The notes beneath the pieces were generated by a model. That model was given only the letters and a program-made list of their open reading frames with translations, was not told the DNA's origin and ran no database searches. A stretch of DNA of 64,000 nucleotides from contig NZ_AYMJ01000031.1 in the NCBI RefSeq assembly GCF_000633255.1, positions 310,001-374,000 of the forward strand. Reading direction: 5' to 3'. The number at the start of each line of letters is the position of its first letter. The first letter of the stretch is position 1. Position numbers and translations under genes: made by a program. Of this stretch, positions 16,571 to 23,139 are shown in pieces. Origin of the DNA: Pseudomonas sp. H1h. GTDB lineage: Bacteria > Pseudomonadota > Gammaproteobacteria > Pseudomonadales > Pseudomonadaceae.

Positions 16571-17320
16571 TTGAGTTGGGAAAAAGTCGGGAAAACGCTG
16601 GTGACCTTGATTAGCTGCATTGGATCAATTGTGGCTATCTACGCGGTGCTCAAGGACGACACCAAGCTTGAGGCCTATCTCAGCTACGATTATCAATCCT
16701 ATCCCCGTCAATTTTCCGAGCGCGTAAACAAAGCGAGTGACAAGCTCGATTACGGCTACCTCTATGATGGTATCAAGGGTGTCGCCAGCGATGCGCTCAC
16801 TCATGAACAGATCGACAAGATAGTGAGTCTGAGCCAGGCGCCTTATCTCCATATTTTCGATGGTCCTTTCAAAAAAGGGCCAGACGTTTATCCGGCGGGT
16901 CTCTACATCTATCTGACGAATACCGGTGAGAAGGTGGTTAAAGATGTGCATATCAAGCTGCCTGCCAAGGGGCTGGTCCGCATCAGGGATGACTCAGGCA
17001 ACGAAACGGTAATGGAAGAGCCGACCAGTCGCGTGATCATCCCATCGCTTGTTCAGAACGGCATCTACAGGGTCTGGGTCTATTTTGATGGAGACCTCAA
17101 GGCGCTCAAGAAAGAGGGAGTGCGAATTGGCTACAGCGATGGCGTGGCAAAAATAGAGGTATTTGAGGAGTTCTCGGGTCTTGAGGCTGAGGTGGCGAAA
17201 TACAGCGCTGAGTTGTTAACTCTTCTGATTTTACTGGCGATGCTCCTGATTTTTGCGGTCGTTGTACTCTTTATGGTTTTATCCGATGGCAGAAGTCAGG
17301 CGGACACAGCGGCTAGTTGA
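16571..17320 (+). CDS. unknown membrane protein with TTG start
   Basis: I do not recognise this 249-residue protein. It has an N-terminal membrane segment (about 8-26), an extracytoplasmic or cytosolic region with beta-rich character (LYIYLTNTGEKVVKDVHIKLP, an Ig-like stretch) and a C-terminal membrane segment (about 216-240, LLTLLILLAMLLIFAVVVLF) before a short charged tail. The start is TTG 16571, with aaggaag eight bases upstream; no in-frame ATG lies nearby and the frame is closed at 16555. Base composition is visibly more A/T-rich than its neighbours. It is enclosed by two look-alike terminators next to a tRNA cluster, consistent with horizontal arrival. Confidence 0.7.
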   Translation: MSWEKVGKTLVTLISCIGSIVAIYAVLKDDTKLEAYLSYDYQSYPRQFSERVNKASDKLDYGYLYDGIKGVASDALTHEQIDKIVSLSQAPYLHIFDGPFKKGPDVYPAGLYIYLTNTGEKVVKDVHIKLPAKGLVRIRDDSGNETVMEEPTSRVIIPSLVQNGIYRVWVYFDGDLKALKKEGVRIGYSDGVAKIEVFEEFSGLEAEVAKYSAELLTLLILLAMLLIFAVVVLFMVLSDGRSQADTAAS

Positions 17321-17356
17321 GGTCAGTTGAAGACTTGCGTATCGCAACGATCGATG

Positions 17357-17390
17357 CAAAAAAAGGACCCTCGGGTCCTTTTCTGTTTTC
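17357..17390. terminator. bidirectional terminator
   Basis: Stem aaaaggaccc / gggtccttttct with an A-run upstream, serving the unknown gene (plus) and the M20 peptidase gene (minus). Its core resembles that at 16350-16378. Confidence 0.85.
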
Positions 17391-17436
17391 GCGCCATTGA
17401 GTGACAGGCCCGCTGGATCAGCGGGCACATACCGCT

Positions 17437-19176
17437 TCAGAGCTTCGGCAGTTGCCCGACACGCCCCATCATTTCAGTGACGATCTGCAGGTCCAGCAAA
17501 AACTGGTCAACCGTCTTGAACTCGCCGTCGGTGTGACCGGTGTATTTGACTTCAGGTCGGGCCAGGCCGAATTGCACGCCGTTCGGCAGTTCGTGCACCG
17601 AGGTCGCGCCGGCCGAAGTGCCGAACTCGTGCTTCATGCCCAGGTTCTCACTGGCCACCGCCAGTAATGCTTTCACCCATTCGCCTTCCGGATTGCGGTA
17701 CATAGGTTCGGCGATCGAGTAGGTGAAGTTCACGGCAACGTGGGATTTCTTGCTCCAGGCCGCGAGCTTGTCAGCGATTTCCTTCTTCAGCACTTCCGGG
17801 GACTTACCCTTCGGCACACGCAGGTTGACCGCCAGTTTGAAGGCCTTGTCGTCTACGCCCACGTAAGTCAGCGAAGAGGTCAACGGGCCCATGAACGAAT
17901 CGGAGAAGCCGACACCGAGTTTTTTGCCCAGGTAATCCAGGCCCCAGTTGGTGGACGCATAGCGAGCAGCATCGGTGATCTGGTTGTGCTTGAACGCCAC
18001 CTTGCCGTCGAGGCTGTTGATGAAGTCGAGCATCCGTGCGACCGGGTTGACGCCGGACTCGGGCTCGGAGGAGTGCGCAGACACACCGGTGACGGTCAGT
18101 TTGACGTCTTTGCCGTCAACTTTGGCCGCCACTTCGAAGTCGCCGCCGTGTTTTTTCGCGTATTCGCTGCCGGCTTTCTGCAGGCTCGCGGCCAGTTGCT
18201 CAGGCTTGTCGGTGACGAGGGTGGCAACCGACACCGATGGAATCTGGTTGGTGGCCAGGCCGCCAGTCATCGAGATGATTTCTGCGCCACTGCCTTCAGC
18301 CTTGCGCAGCGGGAAGTTGGCCATGACTGTGCCGTAGCCTTTTTCGGCGATGACCACCGGGTAGCCGCCGTCCAGCGCCATGTTGTAGTTCGGCGTCGGG
18401 TTGTGTTCGAAGTAGTACGGGATCGCATCGCCGGTGGTTTCTTCGGTGGTGTCCACCAGCAGTTTGAAGTTGCGCGCCAGTGGCAGCTTCTCTTCCTTGA
18501 TGACTTTCATCGCGTACATGGCAACGACGATACCGTTCTTGTCGTCTTCGGTGCCGCGACCGTACATGCGGTCGCCGATCAGCGTGACTTTGAATGGATC
18601 GAGTTTGGTGCCGTCTTTCAGTACCCAGTTTTCCGGGGTGACCGGCACTACGTCGGCATGCGCGTGGATACCCACGACTTCGTCGCCGCTGCCATCAAGG
18701 GAGATTTCATAGACGCGGTTGTCGACGTTGCGGAACTTCAGGTTGAACGAGTCGGCCAGGTTCTTGATCTTTTCGGCGATCTTGATGAACTCGGGATTGT
18801 CGTGCTGGGCCACGCCTTCTTTCTGGAAGGTCGGGATTTCCACCAGTTCACGCAGGGTTTCCAGCGCAGCCTTGCCGTACTTCACGCGGGTGTAGATGCC
18901 CAGCAGGCGGTAGATCTCGTTCTGCTGTTCAGCGCTCGGCGTCTTGTTGTCGAGAAAGGCATTGATCGCCGGGCCAAGGTTGTCGGTTTTACCCAGGTCG
19001 CTCTTGCCGACGGCGCCCAGGAACTGGCGGAAGTCGGTGACGCTGGCATCATCGAAGCTCTTGAGAATGGCCGCACTCTGTTGCGGGGTGATATTGGCTT
19101 GTGCGGGCAGGGTGAACGCAGAAAAGCTGGCCAGGATCAGGCTGGTAGCGGCCAGGCGCTTGAGAGAAAAATTCAT
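17437..19176 (-). CDS. exported M20-family dipeptidase (Sapep-like)
   Basis: A 579-residue metallopeptidase with a cleavable signal peptide (hydrophobic core LAATSLILASFSAF, cleavage after AQA), so it is predicted to be periplasmic. Zinc-site motifs of the M20 fold are present: GIHAHADVVPVTP (His and catalytic Asp), GRGTEDDKNG (bridging Asp) and DTTEETTGD (catalytic Glu). The dimerisation or lid domain with SAHSSEPESG follows. It most likely cleaves dipeptides or short peptides. ATG 19176 was chosen as the start that gives a clean signal peptide; aagga lies 12 bases upstream, a little far. It is monocistronic. Confidence 0.88.
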   Translation of the reverse strand: MNFSLKRLAATSLILASFSAFTLPAQANITPQQSAAILKSFDDASVTDFRQFLGAVGKSDLGKTDNLGPAINAFLDNKTPSAEQQNEIYRLLGIYTRVKYGKAALETLRELVEIPTFQKEGVAQHDNPEFIKIAEKIKNLADSFNLKFRNVDNRVYEISLDGSGDEVVGIHAHADVVPVTPENWVLKDGTKLDPFKVTLIGDRMYGRGTEDDKNGIVVAMYAMKVIKEEKLPLARNFKLLVDTTEETTGDAIPYYFEHNPTPNYNMALDGGYPVVIAEKGYGTVMANFPLRKAEGSGAEIISMTGGLATNQIPSVSVATLVTDKPEQLAASLQKAGSEYAKKHGGDFEVAAKVDGKDVKLTVTGVSAHSSEPESGVNPVARMLDFINSLDGKVAFKHNQITDAARYASTNWGLDYLGKKLGVGFSDSFMGPLTSSLTYVGVDDKAFKLAVNLRVPKGKSPEVLKKEIADKLAAWSKKSHVAVNFTYSIAEPMYRNPEGEWVKALLAVASENLGMKHEFGTSAGATSVHELPNGVQFGLARPEVKYTGHTDGEFKTVDQFLLDLQIVTEMMGRVGQLPKL

Positions 19177-19323
19177 TGTGATGGGCATTCCTTTGCAGGC
19201 AGTTGAGAGGGAAGTGTTTGAAAGTTGAAACAAATCTTTTCCAAACTAACACCACGAAGGTGTTGAAGGGGAGTCCTGAAAGTGGGATCCGTCGCACAGA
19301 AATGCAAAAGCGGCGCACAAACG

Positions 19324-19365
19324 AAAAAGGCCCGACCGGTGTTCAACTGATCGGGCCTTTTGTTT
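19324..19365 (-). terminator. terminator after the LysE gene
   Basis: Stem aaaaggcccga / tcgggcctttttc with flanking A and T runs, so it works both ways. On the minus strand it closes the alaX-like/2OG/LysE transcript unit. Confidence 0.85.
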
Positions 19366-19376
19366 GAGCGCAGCGT

Positions 19377-20015
19377 TTACATCGACAGCACGAGCCTGCC
19401 AGCGAACAGAATTAGGATCACGCCCATGCTGCGTTCGAACCAGTGGCCCATGCGCATGAACAGGTTGCGCACCCGGCTGCTGGAGAAAAACAGCGCGACG
19501 ATCACGAACCACAGCGCGTTGACGAAGCACATCCACACCCCGTACAGCGCCTGGATGTTCAGCGGCGTGCTGGCACTGATGATAGTGGTGAAGATCGCCA
19601 GGAAAAACAGTGTGGCCTTGGGGTTCGTGGCATTGGTCAGAAACCCGGTGCTGAAGGCCTTGAACAGCGGCTGCTCGACCAGCGGTTCGTCGGTGTTTTT
19701 CTCGCCCTCAAGCGTGGTTTTCGGCTTGCTGCGAATCAGGCTGATGCCGAGGTAGAAGATGTAGGCGCCGCCGACGACCTTGGCCACCGTCAGCAACCAG
19801 GGCGTGGTGTGCATCAGGGCGCCAACGCCGAGCAATGTGTAGAGAACATGCACGGAAATGCCCGCACCGATGCCCAGTGCCGTGCAGATGCCCACCAGTC
19901 GGCCGAAGCGTACGCTCTGGCGAATGGTCACGGCGAAATCCGGGCCGGGAGCAACCACGGCCAGAAAGTGAATGGTGGCCAGCGCCAGAAACTCGCCCAG
20001 GTAGTTCGATAACAT
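19377..20015 (-). CDS. LysE/RhtB-family amino-acid exporter
   Basis: A 212-residue inner-membrane protein with about six membrane segments and the family N-terminal signature FLAVVAPGPDFAVTIRQS. The family exports lysine, arginine, homoserine, threonine or other amino-acid-like compounds. ggag sits seven bases before ATG 20015. It starts one base after the stop of the 2OG-Fe(II) oxygenase gene, so the two are co-translated. This suggests it exports the product or substrate of that oxygenase; that is an inference from context. It is the last gene of the three-gene unit before a terminator. Confidence 0.9.
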   Translation of the reverse strand: MLSNYLGEFLALATIHFLAVVAPGPDFAVTIRQSVRFGRLVGICTALGIGAGISVHVLYTLLGVGALMHTTPWLLTVAKVVGGAYIFYLGISLIRSKPKTTLEGEKNTDEPLVEQPLFKAFSTGFLTNATNPKATLFFLAIFTTIISASTPLNIQALYGVWMCFVNALWFVIVALFFSSSRVRNLFMRMGHWFERSMGVILILFAGRLVLSM

Positions 20016-20016
20016 C

Positions 20017-20802
20017 TCAGCTCCAGAAGGTCAGGGGTGAAGCATTGCCGCGATAGCCGACAAAGAAGGAAAGGCTCAGTCGCGGATCCGCCACGCCCGG
20101 GGTCACCGAGTGCATGCAGCGCGAATTGAACATGATGAAATCGCCCGGCTCGGGTCGTACTTCAAGGGTTGGCGGGCCGAGCAACGCCGGGTCGATGCCG
20201 TAGCTGTCGCCACGCATCTCGTCGAACTGATCCGGGGTGATGTCGTCGTCCCACATCTGCAGCGCACCACCCTCGGTCGGCATGTTCAGGTACACGTTGC
20301 AGGCGAACTGCGCCTCCAGGCTGCGGGCCTGAAAGCTGTCTGGGGCATCCTTGGCGAAAATGTCGTGATGGGCGAGGAAGCACACGCCGGGTTTGACCAC
20401 GCGCGACAGGCCGACATACATCTTGCGGCCATAGAGGTTTTCCAGATGCGCACCGGCCGGCCATGATTCGTCGAGCATGCAGCGCAGGGTGTCGACCGGC
20501 GAGGAGTAAGGCGCACAACGCTCGCGCAGTTCGGCGATGTTGCTGGTAGCACGCTCGAAGTAATCCTCGATCAGCAACGGCTGGTTTTCCGCTTCGTAGA
20601 ACGCCATGCCGATCCGACCGATGCTTGGCGCGTTGATGTAGCCCTCGAATCCCGGAGCAAGAATCTTGTCGCCAATCTGGATCGCCAGCGGCTCGGGCAA
20701 AAAGCCTTTGACGCGGATAGCGAGGACTTCTTCGTTGGCCAGTTTTTTTATGCACGTCTCATCGAGACGCTCGACGTCTAGCATCATTGTTTTTAGGTCC
20801 AT
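20017..20802 (-). CDS. 2-oxoglutarate/Fe(II)-dependent oxygenase, likely amino-acid-acting
   Basis: A 261-residue enzyme of the double-stranded beta-helix type. The iron facial triad is predicted as His145-x-Asp147 (LAHHDIF) and His231 (CMHSVTPG). The basic residue for 2-oxoglutarate is likely Arg241 (DPRLSLSFF). The short, DSBH-only layout and the ending PLTFWS remind me of the BesD/HalD family of free-amino-acid halogenases and hydroxylases, but I cannot verify this. With Asp in the H-x-D site, hydroxylation rather than chlorination is expected. No signal peptide. It is flanked by an AlaX-like editing gene and a LysE exporter in one direction, with a divergent LysR gene beyond. Confidence 0.82.
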   Translation of the reverse strand: MDLKTMMLDVERLDETCIKKLANEEVLAIRVKGFLPEPLAIQIGDKILAPGFEGYINAPSIGRIGMAFYEAENQPLLIEDYFERATSNIAELRERCAPYSSPVDTLRCMLDESWPAGAHLENLYGRKMYVGLSRVVKPGVCFLAHHDIFAKDAPDSFQARSLEAQFACNVYLNMPTEGGALQMWDDDITPDQFDEMRGDSYGIDPALLGPPTLEVRPEPGDFIMFNSRCMHSVTPGVADPRLSLSFFVGYRGNASPLTFWS

Positions 20803-20877
20803 CTATCGATAGTCAACGGAACCTGCGAGTGCGGTTCCCCCGGCGTCGGACGCTGCGCGATGCAGCGTCCGAAATGC

Positions 20878-21504
20878 TCAATCCACGCTGTAGTGGACGG
20901 ATAACGTGCCTTTCTTCTGCGAAAGGGAGGCGATCGTGACTGTGCCCAAATCCTTCAGGCTTCGTACATGGGTGCCACCGCAGCCATAGGCGGGCAGTTC
21001 GCCAAAGCCGATTTCCCGCGCGCCTTCACGCAGCGAAGTCAGGCGTGGCAGATCGTGCTCTATCCACTGACTGATACCGTATTGAACGGTGGGTGCGTCG
21101 ACTTCCTGTGCGGCATCGCCCGGTTTGAACTGCACCCGGCCCTCGTCTGGCCAGTGGTGCGCCTTGATCGGCGTCCAGCCCATGGCCTGAACGAAGTGCC
21201 CGATCAAGTGCCCGGCCGAATGCATGCGGGTGTTGTAGCGGCGACGTTGTTCATCGACGTGGATGCAGGTCATGCCGAGTTTTACCGGGCGATCGACGTA
21301 ATGGACGATCCGATCCGGTTCCTGCACCACGCGTAACACCTGGCTTTCGCCGATCATGCCGGTATCGCATGGCTGACCACCGCCCTGCGGATGAAACAGG
21401 GTGGCGCGCAGCACCACGGCAAATTCGTTCTCGTGGGGCGTGCAGTCGAGGACTTCCACATTAGCCTTGAGGTCATCACTATGGAAAAAGAGGCGAAGCG
21501 TCAT
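20878..21504 (-). CDS. free-standing AlaX-type tRNA editing (alanyl-tRNA editing) protein
   Basis: A 208-residue homologue of the editing domain of alanyl-tRNA synthetase. It carries FHPQGGGQPCDTG at about 37-49, the zinc ligands HSAGH (His95, His99) and CGGTH (Cys175, His179). AlaX proteins deacylate mischarged tRNA, classically Ser or Gly on tRNA-Ala, and some act on non-protein amino acids. ATG 21504 was chosen because MTLRLFFH begins the domain; an upstream extension has no support. It is the first gene of the minus-strand unit with the 2OG oxygenase (75-base gap) and LysE. The editing target may therefore be the amino acid made by that oxygenase (inference). Confidence 0.88.
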   Translation of the reverse strand: MTLRLFFHSDDLKANVEVLDCTPHENEFAVVLRATLFHPQGGGQPCDTGMIGESQVLRVVQEPDRIVHYVDRPVKLGMTCIHVDEQRRRYNTRMHSAGHLIGHFVQAMGWTPIKAHHWPDEGRVQFKPGDAAQEVDAPTVQYGISQWIEHDLPRLTSLREGAREIGFGELPAYGCGGTHVRSLKDLGTVTIASLSQKKGTLSVHYSVD

Positions 21505-21535
21505 ATTCCATGCCCTTATTAAAGTTTCTTTTTTT

Positions 21536-21564
21536 ATTATATGAATCGTGCAATAACGTGATAA
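21536..21564 (-). promoter_or_regulatory. predicted promoter/LysR operator for the alaX-like cassette
   Basis: On the minus strand: -35-like ttatca, 17-base spacer, consensus -10 tataat. The weak -35 with a perfect -10 fits an activator-dependent promoter. The segment is A/T-rich and contains outer inverted ends attat...ataat spanning the -35 to -10, a plausible LysR-type binding region shared with the divergent gene. Confidence 0.5.
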
Positions 21565-21594
21565 TCCGTTCAAACATCAAAGGACTTGTGCGCT

Positions 21595-22593
21595 GTGAGC
21601 ATCAATCTCCCGCTGCCACTGCTCGGTGAAATGGCGATCTTCGTCAAGGTCGTGGAGACCGGCAGCTTCTCCGAGGCGGCTCGCCAACTGGGTTCTTCGC
21701 CCTCGGCCATCAGTCGCAGCATTTCCCGCCTGGAAAAGGCCTTGGCCACGCGTTTGCTGCAGCGCACCACGCGTAAACTGCGCTTGAGTGACGGTGGCGA
21801 AGAAGTGTTCAAACGCTGTCAGGAAATGGTCAGCGCCGCCAAGTCAGTGATGGAGATCAGCGGTCAGTTCACCCATGAGGCGGAAGGGCTGGTGCGGGTC
21901 AGCGTGCCGAAAGCAGTCGGGCGTTTCGTGATTCATCCGCACATGCCGGAGTTTTTGCGGCGTTATCCCAAGGTCGATGTCGAGTTGCTGTTGGAGGATC
22001 GCCAGGTTGATCTGATCGACGATCATGTTGATCTGGCGATTCGTATCACTGACCGTCCGCCTGCCGGACTGGTCGGGCGTCAGTTGCTGACCATCGACCA
22101 TTTGCTCTGCGCCACCCCGCAATACCTGGCCGAACATGGCACGCCGACGCACCCGCATGACCTGCTCAATCACAGCTGCATCTATCTGGGGGAAACTCCC
22201 AGCGATGCGCGCTGGAAATTCAAGAAGGGCAGCAAGGCCGTGACCGTCGGCGTGCGTGGCCGCTATGCCGCCAACCATACCGGCGTGCGATTGGGCGCGG
22301 TGTTGCAGCACATCGGTATCGGCAGCCTGCCGTACTTCACTGCGCGTTACGCGCTCGAGCAGAAATTGATTGTGCAGGTGTTGCCGGAGTGGACGTTCCT
22401 GGCTTCGTACCACGGTGGACTGTGGTTGCTGCACTCACCCACGCGCTATCTGCCACCGAAATTGCGGGTGTTCATCGACTATCTGGTGGAGTGCCTGGAG
22501 AAGGAACCGACGTTGAGCAAGCCGGGCAAGGCGGGTGCGCCGAACAACCTGGCGATGGCATACGAGCTGCCTGAAAGTGAAGGATTGTTGTAA
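21595..22593 (+). CDS. LysR-family transcriptional regulator
   Basis: A 332-residue LTTR. The N-terminal winged HTH (MAIFVKVVETGSFSEAARQL, then SPSAISRSISRLE) is followed by a periplasmic-binding-like effector domain. The C-terminal tail of about 30 residues is longer than in many LTTRs. I chose GTG 21595, which has aaagga 10 bases upstream; TTG 21586 is too close to it. It is divergent from the alaX-like/2OG oxygenase/LysE unit across about 90 bases. That is the normal arrangement for an LTTR controlling the opposite operon, so it probably senses an amino-acid-related effector (inference). Confidence 0.92.
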   Translation: MSINLPLPLLGEMAIFVKVVETGSFSEAARQLGSSPSAISRSISRLEKALATRLLQRTTRKLRLSDGGEEVFKRCQEMVSAAKSVMEISGQFTHEAEGLVRVSVPKAVGRFVIHPHMPEFLRRYPKVDVELLLEDRQVDLIDDHVDLAIRITDRPPAGLVGRQLLTIDHLLCATPQYLAEHGTPTHPHDLLNHSCIYLGETPSDARWKFKKGSKAVTVGVRGRYAANHTGVRLGAVLQHIGIGSLPYFTARYALEQKLIVQVLPEWTFLASYHGGLWLLHSPTRYLPPKLRVFIDYLVECLEKEPTLSKPGKAGAPNNLAMAYELPESEGLL

Positions 22594-22603
22594 TCGCCGC
22601 ACA

Positions 22604-22642
22604 ATAAAAAAGGCCCGCATGGATCTCCATGCGGGCCTTTTC
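22604..22642. terminator. bidirectional terminator
   Basis: Stem aaaaaaggcccgcatgg / ccatgcgggccttttc. It lies between the convergent ends of the LysR gene and the PA2817-like gene. Confidence 0.9.
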
Positions 22643-22657
22643 ATTGCCGGGAGAAAA

Positions 22658-23065
22658 TCAGTGCTTGCTGTCTTGTGCAGACATCGCCAGCAGCTGTTTT
22701 TCCTGGTTCCAGTCGAACGGTTCGTCATTCTGTTCGGCTTCGTAGCGACGTTCTTCCAGTGCCTGATACATGTCGATTTCTTCATCGGACAGGTAGTGCA
22801 GGCAGTCACCCGCGAAGAACCACAGCAGGTCCCGTGGGATCAGATGGGCGATTTGCGGATAACGGGTAATCACCTGGGTCAGGATGTCCTGGCCCAGATA
22901 CTGGCTTTCGATCGGATCGATCGGCAGGGACGCCAGCAATTCATCGAAGCGCTCCAGAAACAAGGCATGGCTTTCTTCGGGAACCTGTTCGGCCTCACCT
23001 ACGGCGACCAGAATACTGCGCAGGTGGTCGAGTAACACAAGATGATCGGCAACGACGTTGGACAC
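22658..23065 (-). CDS. PA2817-like conserved protein
   Basis: A 135-residue cytosolic, acidic, helical protein that I recognise as the PA2817-like family of Pseudomonas; its function is unknown. It includes LIPRDLLWFFAGDCLHYLSDEEI. The start is GTG 23065, with gagga eight bases upstream; the longer open frame from 23128 has no ribosome-binding site. It lies 75 bases downstream of fadE in the same direction and may be co-transcribed with it, an association I believe is conserved in pseudomonads. Confidence 0.75.
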   Translation of the reverse strand: MSNVVADHLVLLDHLRSILVAVGEAEQVPEESHALFLERFDELLASLPIDPIESQYLGQDILTQVITRYPQIAHLIPRDLLWFFAGDCLHYLSDEEIDMYQALEERRYEAEQNDEPFDWNQEKQLLAMSAQDSKH

Positions 23066-23139
23066 GAGATAAGTCCTCAAGAGCAAAACGGGCGCGGGAG
23101 TATAAAGCTCCTGCGCTCGCTTGGACATGGTTGTCAGGA

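Noticed and set aside
16477..16612. A small ATG frame overlapping the start of the unknown TTG-start gene.
   Set aside because: It has no ribosome-binding site and a random-looking His/Lys/Arg composition, and it overlaps the better-supported gene.
17740..19206. A 488-codon plus-strand frame opposite the M20 dipeptidase.
   Set aside because: The minus-strand gene has a signal peptide and full metal-site motifs; the plus-strand frame has neither a ribosome-binding site nor a family match.
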